Part shown: piece after piece, positions 16,800-23,359 of the stretch | How positions within the stretch are numbered: the stretch's first letter is position 1 | Layout: each line of letters opens with the position of its first letter | IMG/VR virus record: IMGVR_UViG_3300031227_000323 | Span: 1-27,707 of that record | Reading direction: 5' to 3' (one strand) | From: a virus | DNA: 27,707 nt | The notes under the pieces: model-generated | What the model saw: only the letters and a program-made list of their open reading frames with translations | Databases searched by the model: none | Told to the model about the DNA's origin: nothing | Program-made: the position numbers and the translations under genes

Positions 16800-16915
16800 G
16801 TATAAAATAGGTATACATTAAATTAAGTGTTTTGCAAGTGACTCACTAAAATTTAATAAAAATTTTTGACATAATATAATGTTTATTGTTAAGATTCAAT
16901 TAAAAAAGAAAAAAA

Positions 16916-16951
16916 ATGGCTCACCAAGTTAATAAAAATTTAGATATATAA
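16916..16951 (+). pseudogene. Orphaned 5' end of gp55 upstream of a homing endonuclease
   Basis: A 12-codon frame reads MAHQVNKNLDI and stops inside the late-promoter-like element. The intact gp55 downstream (17535) starts MAHHVKNRDL. The first 11 bases, ATGGCTCACCA, are identical and the following bases are similar with one 3-base gap. Between them lies exactly one homing endonuclease gene. This is best read as the remains of the gp55 start left behind when the endonuclease gene inserted and a new gp55 start was formed on its other side. Confidence 0.65.
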
Positions 16952-16960
16952 AATAAAACA
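16943..16960 (+). promoter_or_regulatory. Late-promoter-like element
   Basis: GATATATAAAATAAAACA ends directly at the ATG at 16961, leaving almost no leader. If it is a promoter the message is near-leaderless; if not, the A-rich part may act in translation initiation. Confidence 0.5.
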
Positions 16961-17530
16961 ATGTATACCGGAATTATTTATAAAGCAACATCTCCTTCAA
17001 AAAAGATGTATTACGGGAAAAGTACGAGAACATTAGATTTACGTAAAAAAGAACATAGAAGAGATTCTCTTTATGAAAATAGACATTTTTGTAATGCAAT
17101 AAAGAAATACGGAATAAATAATTTTGATTGGGAAATCCTTGAAAAATATACATCAGAATCTTTGGATGAATTAACTAAAATACTTAATTCTATAGAAATT
17201 AAATGGATAAAATATTCAAAATCTCATTTAAGGGAAAATGGATATAATATGAGTACTGGAGGAGAAGGAGCAGCCGGCTTAAAACGTACTTTTTCTAAAG
17301 AACATAGAAAAAAATTAAGCGAGGCTAAAAAAGGTAAAAAGCTATCGGAAGAACATAAAAGAAAAATTAGTGAATCCGAAAAAGGAAGAGTATTTTCTGA
17401 AGAAACAAAGAAAAAAATTAGTGAATCTAAAAGGGGATCAAAGAATCCTTTTTATGGAAAAAAGTTATCAGCAGATCATAGAAAAAAATTAAGTGATGCT
17501 GCGAAAAAATATTATTCAAATAAAAATTAA
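16961..17530 (+). CDS. GIY-YIG homing endonuclease with NUMOD3 repeats, inserted at the gp55 start
   Basis: A 189-residue protein. The N-terminal nuclease domain begins [20 protein letters not shown] (the GIY and YYG strands), then Arg-rich helices and [17 protein letters not shown], with Glu in NSIEIKWI. From about 110 come four or five NUMOD3 repeats of the pattern F/L-S-x-E-(H/T)-(R/K)-K-K-(I/L)-S-(E/D)-(S/A)-x-K-G, ending [20 protein letters not shown]. It is more diverged in the nuclease domain than the other four copies (YYG instead of YVG). It separates an orphaned gp55 start from intact gp55. Its stop codon lies 4 bases before the gp55 ATG. Confidence 0.9.
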   Translation: MYTGIIYKATSPSKKMYYGKSTRTLDLRKKEHRRDSLYENRHFCNAIKKYGINNFDWEILEKYTSESLDELTKILNSIEIKWIKYSKSHLRENGYNMSTGGEGAAGLKRTFSKEHRKKLSEAKKGKKLSEEHKRKISESEKGRVFSEETKKKISESKRGSKNPFYGKKLSADHRKKLSDAAKKYYSNKN

Positions 17531-17534
17531 AAAT

Positions 17535-17882
17535 ATGGCTCACCATGTAAAGAATCGTGATTTAAGGGAAGAGATAATTCGTTGTAAAGAGGCGGATGAA
17601 TTATCACCGGTGGCATTAGATATGTTAATGTTAATGGCTGATAAATTCTCAAATAAATTAACATATGTTTATCCAGAAGATAAACAAGATTGTATTCAAT
17701 TTGCAGTAATGGATTGTTTCCAGTATTGGAGAGGGTATGATCCTGCAAAATCTCAAAATGCTTTTGCATATTATACTCAAATAATTAAAAATGGTTTTGC
17801 TAAAGGATGGAGGAAACTTTATGGTAATATGCCTAAGTCTTCTAAGATATCAATATCACAACACACAATTTACAACTTATAA
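17535..17882 (+). CDS. 55: Late-transcription sigma factor gp55
   Basis: A 115-residue protein. The segment CFQYWRGYDPAKSQNAFAYYTQIIKNGFAKGWRKLY has the sigma region-2 pattern of T4 gp55 (N-x-F-x-x-x-K-x-x-N-x-x-A-Y-x-T-Q), and the preceding helix DKQDCIQFAVMDCF also fits. In T4, gp55 replaces host sigma-70 and, with gp33 and the gp45 clamp, directs RNA polymerase to TATAAATA late promoters; this matches the repeated AT-rich elements in the window. Start 17535 is chosen over the longer frame from 17493, which lies inside the upstream gene, and is supported by the duplicated start at 16916. It is shorter than T4 gp55 (185 residues) and ends SISQHTIYNL, so the clamp-binding tail may be short or changed. 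Confidence 0.82.
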   Translation: MAHHVKNRDLREEIIRCKEADELSPVALDMLMLMADKFSNKLTYVYPEDKQDCIQFAVMDCFQYWRGYDPAKSQNAFAYYTQIIKNGFAKGWRKLYGNMPKSSKISISQHTIYNL

Positions 17883-17885
17883 TTT

Positions 17886-17924
17886 ATGCCAAATTCAAAT
17901 AAAATTTGTGAATATATAAAATAA
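17886..17924 (+). pseudogene. Orphaned 5' end of the gp4 gene upstream of a homing endonuclease
   Basis: A 13-codon frame reads MPNSNKICEYIK. The intact gp4-like gene at 18770 starts MSNSNYKAW. N-S-N is conserved at the same position, with AAT-TCA-AAT against AAT-TCT-AAT. One homing endonuclease gene lies exactly between, as at gp55. The frame runs into the late-promoter-like element and stops there. Confidence 0.55.
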
Positions 17925-17926
17925 AA
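17910..17926 (+). promoter_or_regulatory. Late-promoter-like element
   Basis: GAATATATAAAATAAAA matches the consensus exactly and ends 1 base before the ATG at 17928. Confidence 0.55.
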
Positions 17927-17927
17927 G

Positions 17928-18773
17928 ATGAACTTTGTGTATTTAACAACTAATTTAGAAAATGGAAAACAATATGTTGGAAGTCATGAAGGAGATATAA
18001 GTGATAATTATCTAGGTAGTGGAATTTTAATATCTAAAGCTATTAAAAAATATGGTAACGGGAAATTTAAAAGAGAAATCTTAGAAGAATGTAAGCCTAA
18101 TGATAACTTAATATTAGAAGAAAAATATATAAATAAGTATGATACTTTAATTCCTAATGGATATAATATTTCTCCAACAGGAGGAATTAGAGCAGGTGGA
18201 AGACATTCTGAAGAATCAAAGAGAAAAATTAGTAAATCAAGTATTGGTAAAGCTCCTACTAGAAAAGGGGTTAAACTCTCTGATAAAACTAAAGAAAAAT
18301 TACGAAAAGTACAATTAGGAAGAACTCATTCTAATAAAACTAAAGAAAAAATTAGCATGTCAAAAAAAGGGCAAGTTTCTCCAAGAAAGGGTATTAAATT
18401 AACAGAAGAGCATAAAGAAAAAATCAGTGAATCTAAAAGAAAAAATCCAGTAACTAAGGTTAATCATACTCCAGAAGGTTTAGAACGAATTAGACAGGCA
18501 ATGAAAACTCGAATAGTATCTGATGAAACAAAGAGAAAAATAAGTAAATCATTAAAAGGGAGAGAAGTCTGGAATAAAGGAAAACAACATTCTGAAGAAT
18601 CTAAGCAAAGAATGAGTGAAGCTAAAAAAGGAACCATGAAAGGAAAAAATAACCCAATGTATGGAAAATCTCCTTATGATATTTGGATAGAAAAATATGG
18701 AAAAGAAGAAGCAGACAAACGAAAAAACGCTCTTTATGAAAAACGTAGTAAAAATAGAAGAATAAAATCATGA
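17928..18773 (+). CDS. GIY-YIG homing endonuclease with many NUMOD3 repeats, inserted at the gp4 start
   Basis: A 281-residue protein. The nuclease domain (about 1-88) reads MNFVYLTTNLENGKQYVGSH, NYLGSGILISKAIKKYG and EEKYINKYDTLIPNGYN. About seven NUMOD3 repeats follow (H-S-E-E-S-K-R-K-I-S-K-S-x-x-G and variants), ending MKGKNNPMYGKSPYDIWIEK. The nuclease domain is closest to the copy at 20550, sharing NGKQYVGSH and TLIPNGYNISPTGG, so those two are recent relatives. Its TGA stop overlaps the gp4 start as ATGA, so the insertion rebuilds a coupled start codon for the displaced gene. It has its own late-promoter-like element. Confidence 0.92.
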   Translation: MNFVYLTTNLENGKQYVGSHEGDISDNYLGSGILISKAIKKYGNGKFKREILEECKPNDNLILEEKYINKYDTLIPNGYNISPTGGIRAGGRHSEESKRKISKSSIGKAPTRKGVKLSDKTKEKLRKVQLGRTHSNKTKEKISMSKKGQVSPRKGIKLTEEHKEKISESKRKNPVTKVNHTPEGLERIRQAMKTRIVSDETKRKISKSLKGREVWNKGKQHSEESKQRMSEAKKGTMKGKNNPMYGKSPYDIWIEKYGKEEADKRKNALYEKRSKNRRIKS

Positions 18774-19357
18774 GCAATTCTAATTATAAAGCATGGCACA
18801 AACCGAACCAAGGTCCATCTGCAAAAACTAAGCAAGGATATTATAAAGCTAAAAATCTTAGCAAATATATTGGAGATCCAGAACTAATCATTTATAGAAG
18901 TTCATGGGAATTCGGTTTTTGTAAATATTGTGACATGTCACCATCGGTTTTAAGATGGTCATCCGAACCGGTTTCAATTCCATATTTTGACAGAATTTCT
19001 AAATTAGAAGAATGTGCCAAACTTGGATTAGATCCAAACAACCCAAGTAACTGGGAGGTTAAAAATTATAACACAGATTTTTGGTTTGAAACTGATAGGG
19101 GAGCAGGAGAAGAAAATGAAAAAGTATTTGTAGAGATTAAACCCTCATATAAATTAAAGAAACCTCGTCCTCCAGCTCAAGATGCTTCATTAAAAGAGCA
19201 ACGAATCTTTAATTCTGCTGCCAAAGAATATATCATAAATGAAGCGAAGTTTGCTGCTATGAAAGTATGGGCAGAAAAAAATGGTTGTAAATTCTACGTT
19301 TTTACTGAACAGACTCTTGAAAGAATATTGGGAAGATTTTGGCACGAAAATAAATAA
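18770..19357 (+). CDS. 4: Head completion nuclease, T4 gp4-like
   Basis: A 195-residue protein with the gp4 layout. LIIYRSSWEFGFCKYCDMSP is followed by VLRWSSEPVSIPYFDR. A PD-(D/E)XK core comes next, with YNTDFWF giving the Asp and VFVEIKPSYKL giving the E-x-K motif. A helix follows (INEAKFAAMKVWAEKNGCKF) and then YVFTEQTLERI. In T4, gp4 finishes filled heads before tail joining. An insertion of about 20 residues between WSSEPVSIPY and the core makes it longer than T4 gp4 (150). The start codon overlaps the upstream homing gene's stop (ATGA). The family assignment is fairly firm; the symbol follows T4 usage. Confidence 0.83.
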   Translation: MSNSNYKAWHKPNQGPSAKTKQGYYKAKNLSKYIGDPELIIYRSSWEFGFCKYCDMSPSVLRWSSEPVSIPYFDRISKLEECAKLGLDPNNPSNWEVKNYNTDFWFETDRGAGEENEKVFVEIKPSYKLKKPRPPAQDASLKEQRIFNSAAKEYIINEAKFAAMKVWAEKNGCKFYVFTEQTLERILGRFWHENK

Positions 19358-19363
19358 CCATTA

Positions 19364-20062
19364 ATGGACTCTCCTGTTAAAAGATATAAATATTTAATGA
19401 ATGTCAATAATATAAAAGAAATAGCATATCAAACGCTATTTACTAAATATATTGTTGAAAATCTTAGAGGAGAGCAAAAGAACTGGGAAATTGATTCTAC
19501 TGATCAAGAAGGATTAATGAAAAGGATGAATGGGGGATATCCGCTACCTGGTTTCATTTATACTTTTTTATACCCTCCCCAAAGATCAGGAGACGGTGTA
19601 GTGGAAGTAAAAGATGGGAATAGTTTTAAGAAATATATTGATTATGTTCCTATTGTATTTTGTGTAAGTGCTGAAAAAGGAAAATTCAAGGGTATAAATT
19701 TAAATACTTTACCTAACTTAGAAAGATTAAAATTCTTAGAGACGTATTATGTTGGTTATAAAAAGTTTTTTGAAGATATTGAAAAATTAACAGAAAATGA
19801 TAAATTAGCGCTTAATATGGCATTTATATCTGTTGCAAAATCAGGAAATGGTCAGAAAATAGTTGATACAATGAATAAATTCGCAAGGGCAAATTTCTCT
19901 TACGGATTTAGATCATATAAAATGGAAAAGATAAAAATTCTAAGGATGATAGAATATTCAGAATGGAACTATATTCCTTTCTATGATCCCAAGAATGCCT
20001 TTAAACTAATGAATCAAAAACAGATTCATGCTCTTTATTGGAAAACAAGAGGAAATATATAG
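19364..20062 (+). CDS. Conserved-looking phage protein next to gp4, function unassigned
   Basis: A 232-residue soluble protein with a helical N-terminus. A middle segment rich in aromatic and proline residues reads YPLPGFIYTFLYPPQR and YIDYVPIVFCVSAEKGKFKG, and the C-terminal half is helical, with YGFRSYKMEKIKILRMIEYS. The pattern of a Y-D/P-(I/L)-V strand followed by F-x-G-(I/L)-N-L-x-x-L-P is one I associate with uncharacterised proteins of T4-like phages. In T4 the neighbours of gene 4 are genes 2 (DNA end protector) and 53 (baseplate wedge); I see no decisive motif for either. A palindromic hairpin overlaps its stop codon. Confidence 0.7.
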   Translation: MDSPVKRYKYLMNVNNIKEIAYQTLFTKYIVENLRGEQKNWEIDSTDQEGLMKRMNGGYPLPGFIYTFLYPPQRSGDGVVEVKDGNSFKKYIDYVPIVFCVSAEKGKFKGINLNTLPNLERLKFLETYYVGYKKFFEDIEKLTENDKLALNMAFISVAKSGNGQKIVDTMNKFARANFSYGFRSYKMEKIKILRMIEYSEWNYIPFYDPKNAFKLMNQKQIHALYWKTRGNI

Positions 20063-20082
20063 GGGAGTTAACTCCCCTATAT
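20057..20082 (+). terminator. Palindromic terminator overlapping the stop codon
   Basis: ATATAGGGGAGTT and AACTCCCCTATAT form a perfect 26-base palindrome (20057-20082) that includes the preceding TAG stop, followed by TTTG. The arms have no spacer, so the apical bases must open to form a loop in RNA. The weak T tail leaves termination efficiency uncertain. Confidence 0.6.
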
Positions 20083-20207
20083 TTGTCATTAGCTCTTTTT
20101 ATATTTTTGATAAATATAAAAAATAAGCTTAACTACCAAGGATGCTATCGGAAAAATATTCTCCTTGAAAAAATCTATGTATTCCATGATTTTAATTTTT
20201 TGATGAG

Positions 20208-20239
20208 TGGAGAATATGTTTCGGCGTATTCTCCATTTT
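20208..20239 (+). terminator. Hairpin with T tail, possible terminator
   Basis: TGGAGAATATG (20208-20218) pairs with CGTATTCTCCA (20225-20235) around the loop TTTCGG, with one G-U pair, followed by TTTT. Confidence 0.6.
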
Positions 20240-20256
20240 GATTAGACCATGTTTAA

Positions 20257-20287
20257 AGAGGACCATGCGCGCTGCCATTCGTCCTCT
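20257..20287 (+). repeat. Hairpin without T tail
   Basis: AGAGGAC (20257-20263) and GTCCTCT (20281-20287) are perfect complements; the 17-base loop contains ATG and CAT, which could extend the stem. No T run follows, so it looks more like part of a structured RNA or a binding site than a terminator. Confidence 0.4.
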
Positions 20288-20522
20288 GTTACCTATATAA
20301 GTTAATACAATATGTATCATTTTGTTTTTCTACCTTTATCATCCTTTTACAATACTTAATATATTCCACCGCATATTGTTTATGAAGAACCTCAATTTTA
20401 TTATATATCGATTACATCCCAGATATTTTTATAAGTTATTGCATTTGTTTTTCGTGTGCATCTTATTGGATATTAATATCTTATAAATTTAACACATACT
20501 TAACAATATTTTCCCAAATTTC

Positions 20523-20540
20523 ATAATATATAGAGTAAAT
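20523..20540 (+). promoter_or_regulatory. Degenerate late-promoter-like element
   Basis: ATAATATATAGAGTAAAT lies 9 bases before the TTG start at 20550. It keeps AATATATA but loses the following A run. Confidence 0.35.
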
Positions 20541-20549
20541 CCTGCCATA

Positions 20550-21251
20550 TTGAAAACTTATAATTTCACGTACATTACAACTAATCTTATTAATGGAAAA
20601 CAATATGTTGGCTCTCATGCAACTAATAATTTAAATGATGGCTATCTTGGGAGTGGTAAGTTAATTTTGAAAGCAGTTCAAAAATATGGAAAATCTAATT
20701 TCAAGATTGAAATACTTGAAGAGGATGAAAATATACTCAATATGAGAAAACTTGAGGAACATTATATCATAAAAAATAAGACGCTAATACCTAACGGTTA
20801 TAATATTAGTCCTACGGGTGGGCATGATTTTCCTGGTGCTGATTTACACGACTCCACTAAGAAAAAAATAGGAGATAAAAATAGAGGAAAAATAAGATCG
20901 GACGAAACCAAGCAAAAAATAAGTATTAGCTGTAAAGGGATTCAATCAGGTAAAAAACATCCTTTTTATGGAAAACATCATACTCCAGAAACTTTAGAAC
21001 GAATATCTAAGAATAGAAAGGGTAAAACTGGAGGGGAAAATCATCATTACTTCGGAAAATCTAGAGATGAAAAAACAAAAAAGAAAATCAAGCAATCTTT
21101 AACCGGTCGCAAAACACCAGATGAGGTAAAAAAGAAACTAAGTGAAGCATCTAAAAATGTTAAAAAAATAAAATGCGATCACTGTGGTAAAGAATTTACC
21201 CCCTGGGGATTAAAACGACATACAATTTCATTAGGAAATAAGGATATATAA
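20550..21251 (+). CDS. GIY-YIG homing endonuclease with NUMOD3 repeats and a C-terminal zinc-finger-like end
   Basis: A 233-residue protein starting at TTG (no in-frame ATG precedes the nuclease domain). The GIY-YIG domain reads YNFTYITTNLINGKQYVGSH, then GYLGSGKLILKAVQKYG, and Glu in KLEEHYII. NUMOD3 repeats follow (DETKQKISISCKG, KHPFYGKHHTPETLERIS and others). The last 30 residues hold CDHCGKEFTPWGLKRH, a C-x2-C...H zinc-finger-like module. The stop codon lies inside the element GGATATATAAATAAAC, so the gene's end supplies or preserves the promoter of the portal gene. It is closest to the copy at 17928. Confidence 0.9.
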   Translation: MKTYNFTYITTNLINGKQYVGSHATNNLNDGYLGSGKLILKAVQKYGKSNFKIEILEEDENILNMRKLEEHYIIKNKTLIPNGYNISPTGGHDFPGADLHDSTKKKIGDKNRGKIRSDETKQKISISCKGIQSGKKHPFYGKHHTPETLERISKNRKGKTGGENHHYFGKSRDEKTKKKIKQSLTGRKTPDEVKKKLSEASKNVKKIKCDHCGKEFTPWGLKRHTISLGNKDI

Positions 21252-21256
21252 ATAAA
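21242..21256 (+). promoter_or_regulatory. Late-promoter-like element before the portal gene
   Basis: GATATATAAATAAAC contains the exact T4 late core TATAAATA, 22 bases before the portal ATG, and overlaps the stop codon of the homing endonuclease. Confidence 0.6.
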
Positions 21257-21278
21257 CTAAACAAATTAAATAATAATT

Positions 21279-23075
21279 ATGGCTGGGTTCACTTTAAGAA
21301 ATTTAGACGGAAGACCATCAGGTTTTATAGCAAACATACAACGTAACATTCGATATTTTTCAGCTATTGGAATGAAGTACGATGATAAAATCATCAAACA
21401 ATCTAAGGCTGTTGGTATTACAGAGGCTACTGAGGATAACATGTATAGTTTATATGGTCAATCCCAGATATTCTCAGGATCTGATATTGGTCAAAAGGAA
21501 TTCATTGCTTATTATGATAAAGAATATCCTACACGTAGAGATTTCTTACGTAGATTTGCAATGAATGGTGAGATTGAACATATCTTAGAGGTAATTGCTG
21601 ATGAAACAATAGTATATGATGATAACAACTATTTTGCATATCCAAACACAAAAGTTTTAAAATCAGTTTTAAAAGAAGATAAAGCCAAAGTTATTATAGA
21701 TGATCTAAATGCAGCATATAAAAAGATTTATTACGCATTTGGATTTAATAACGGACACGATGCTTGGCATTATTGTAAAAAACTTTTAATTGATGGATTC
21801 TTAGCATTTGAAATTATTTACGACGTAGATGAAAAAGACAATGCAAATAATGTACTTGGATTTAAAGAACTTGATCCAGTTTCATTAGAACCAGAATTAA
21901 AGAAAGATGAAGAAGGAAATGAATATAAAGTATGGGTTCAGTATAGAGGTGATTCTGAAAGACAAAGAGAATTATTAGATGCTAACTTAATTTATATCTC
22001 TTGGGCAAGAACAAACTTTATTTCAAGATTATCATATGTTGAAAGATTAGTACGTTCTTTTAATATGCTCAGAACTCTTGAAAATTCAAGAATTATTTGG
22101 AATGTAATTAATTCACAATATAGAATGAAGATTGTAGTACCTATTGGAACACAATCCGAAGCCAAAGCAAGAACAAGATTAGCAGAATTACGTGGTATGT
22201 ATAAAGAGGATATCACAATTGCAGATGAATCAGGAGAGGTTACTGTAAATGGTCAACCAAACTTCTCATTTGCTAAAACCTATATACTTCCATCTAAAGA
22301 TGGAACCCAGACAGAAATTGATTCATTTAAACCTGAAGGTTATAACTTATCTGATACTGATTCACTTAAGTATTTCTGGATGAGATTTATCGTAGAATCA
22401 AAAGTTCCCGAAAGTAGATTTAGTAGCAGTTTCGAAAGTTCCGACGGCGGTGGCGGCGGGGGTGGTGAATGGTCTAGTGGCAGTGATAGTATTGCCAGAG
22501 AAGAAATGAGATTTTCATATTTCATTAGTCGTATCAGATCAATGTTTAAAGAAATTCTTCTTAAACCTACTTGGTACCAATTTATACTTAAACATCCCGA
22601 ATTTAAGGAAGATATGAACCTTAAAGGAGCGATTGGACTTTTATTCGTTGAAGAAAATTTATTTAAGATTGCTAAAGAAAGAGAAATTGCTCATGCTGGG
22701 GCTAATTTAATTAGTACATTATCAGGAATTACCCACCCAAGTGTTGGTCCTGATGGATCTCCGGTCGATGTTCCATTCTTTGATCCTAAGTTTTTAATAG
22801 AGAAATATATGCAAATGTCAGATATTGATCTAGCTCTTAATGACAAATATAGAAAAGAAAGACAATCAGAAATCCAGAAATTAATGACTGCTTATGGCAG
22901 ATTAAATAAAGCTAATGGAACTGGTGAAGAAGGAGCCGGAGGTGGAGACGAATTCGGTGGAGATATGGGTGGAGGTGGAGACTTCGGTGGAGGAGACTTC
23001 GGCGGTGGAGAAGATATGGACATGGGTGGAGATGATCTTGGCCTTGGCGATGAAGAGGGATCTACTGATCTTTAA
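21279..23075 (+). CDS. 20: Portal vertex protein gp20
   Basis: A 598-residue protein with the T4 gp20 layout. The N-terminal part includes YPTRRDFLRRFAMNGEIEHI and ETIVYDD. A stem and crown region follows (GFLAFEIIYDVDEK, LDPVSLEPE, YISWARTNFISRLSYVER). The clip/wing segment has YILPSKDGTQTEIDSF and YFWMRFIVESKVPESRF, the gp20 core near KYF. Next is a loop with seven consecutive glycines (22446-22466) and REEMRFSYFISRIR before the C-terminal helices. The portal forms a 12-mer at one head vertex through which DNA is packaged. The C-terminal 50 residues are Gly/Asp/Glu-rich and end DDLGLGDEEGSTDL, an extension not typical of T4. A late promoter with TATAAATA precedes it. Confidence 0.9.
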   Translation: MAGFTLRNLDGRPSGFIANIQRNIRYFSAIGMKYDDKIIKQSKAVGITEATEDNMYSLYGQSQIFSGSDIGQKEFIAYYDKEYPTRRDFLRRFAMNGEIEHILEVIADETIVYDDNNYFAYPNTKVLKSVLKEDKAKVIIDDLNAAYKKIYYAFGFNNGHDAWHYCKKLLIDGFLAFEIIYDVDEKDNANNVLGFKELDPVSLEPELKKDEEGNEYKVWVQYRGDSERQRELLDANLIYISWARTNFISRLSYVERLVRSFNMLRTLENSRIIWNVINSQYRMKIVVPIGTQSEAKARTRLAELRGMYKEDITIADESGEVTVNGQPNFSFAKTYILPSKDGTQTEIDSFKPEGYNLSDTDSLKYFWMRFIVESKVPESRFSSSFESSDGGGGGGGEWSSGSDSIAREEMRFSYFISRIRSMFKEILLKPTWYQFILKHPEFKEDMNLKGAIGLLFVEENLFKIAKEREIAHAGANLISTLSGITHPSVGPDGSPVDVPFFDPKFLIEKYMQMSDIDLALNDKYRKERQSEIQKLMTAYGRLNKANGTGEEGAGGGDEFGGDMGGGGDFGGGDFGGGEDMDMGGDDLGLGDEEGSTDL

Positions 23076-23090
23076 TAAATAAAATAAAAT
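23074..23090 (+). promoter_or_regulatory. Late-promoter-like element
   Basis: AATAAATAAAATAAAAT follows the portal stop codon and lies about 8 bases before the ATG at 23098. It is a diverged member of the family, without TATATAA. Confidence 0.4.
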
Positions 23091-23097
23091 ATATAAC

Positions 23098-23277
23098 ATG
23101 AAATTAGAAAAGAAAAAAGTATTCGGTTGGTTAAAAAAGAACTGGTACCCAATTGAATTAACTGTAACATGTTTTCTAATTGCTGTACAAGTATTTCCAA
23201 TATGGACTGCTTGGGCAGCAATATTTGGAGCAGGTTTGGGAATGTTAATTTATAAAATGGCTAAAAAGGAAATTTAA
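23098..23277 (+). CDS. Small membrane protein, 59 residues
   Basis: A short gene after the portal. It has a basic N-terminus (MKLEKKKVFGWLKKN) and two short hydrophobic stretches (ELTVTCFLIAVQVF, about 20-33, and AWAAIFGAGLGMLIY, about 38-52), then a basic end (KMAKKEI). It is probably a helical-hairpin membrane protein. No family is recognised. The reading frame, a promoter-like element upstream and normal codon use support it as real. Confidence 0.65.
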   Translation: MKLEKKKVFGWLKKNWYPIELTVTCFLIAVQVFPIWTAWAAIFGAGLGMLIYKMAKKEI

Positions 23278-23359
23278 CAAAAAAATAACAAATTAATGGT
23301 ACCAAAATCATATTTTAGTATTATATTATTATAATGCATAATATGTAAGTATTAAAGAT

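Larger units (their letters stand above)
20063..20549 (+). other. Gene-poor stretch with hairpins and reversed base skew
   Basis: No convincing + strand gene lies in these 487 bases. From about 20100 to 20540 the + strand is T-rich rather than purine-rich like every gene in the window. On the minus strand, 20187 to 20089 encodes a possible 32-residue peptide (MEYIDFFKENIFPIASLVVK and on) with a hydrophobic stretch. Another minus-strand frame near 20290-20410 stays open for about 40 codons without a clear start. Two hairpins lie at 20208-20239 and 20257-20287. The region could be a decayed reverse-strand gene, an antisense RNA or an untranslated leader for the portal block. Confidence 0.5.

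Noticed and set aside
16855-16890. A sigma-70-like promoter (TTGACA then TATAAT-like) before the orphan gp55 start
   Set aside because: TTGACATAATATAATG has no proper spacing between the boxes, and AT-rich matches are frequent by chance here.
17290-17520. CRISPR-like short repeats in DNA
   Set aside because: The repeated DNA encodes NUMOD3 repeats in an open frame; spacing and sequence vary and there are no unique spacers. The same holds in the other GIY-YIG genes.
17493-17882. A longer gp55 starting at 17493
   Set aside because: The extra 14 residues lie in the 3' end of the homing endonuclease gene, and the duplicated ATGGCTCACC marks 17535 as the start.
20038-20241. A 67-residue + strand open frame
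   Set aside because: It starts inside the preceding gene, crosses a palindrome and a hairpin, and has an unstructured composition with no start signal.
9742-21251. Group I introns carrying the GIY-YIG genes
   Set aside because: Flanking genes are complete on either side. No interrupted mid-gene frames or intron core-like flanks were seen, so the genes are free-standing.
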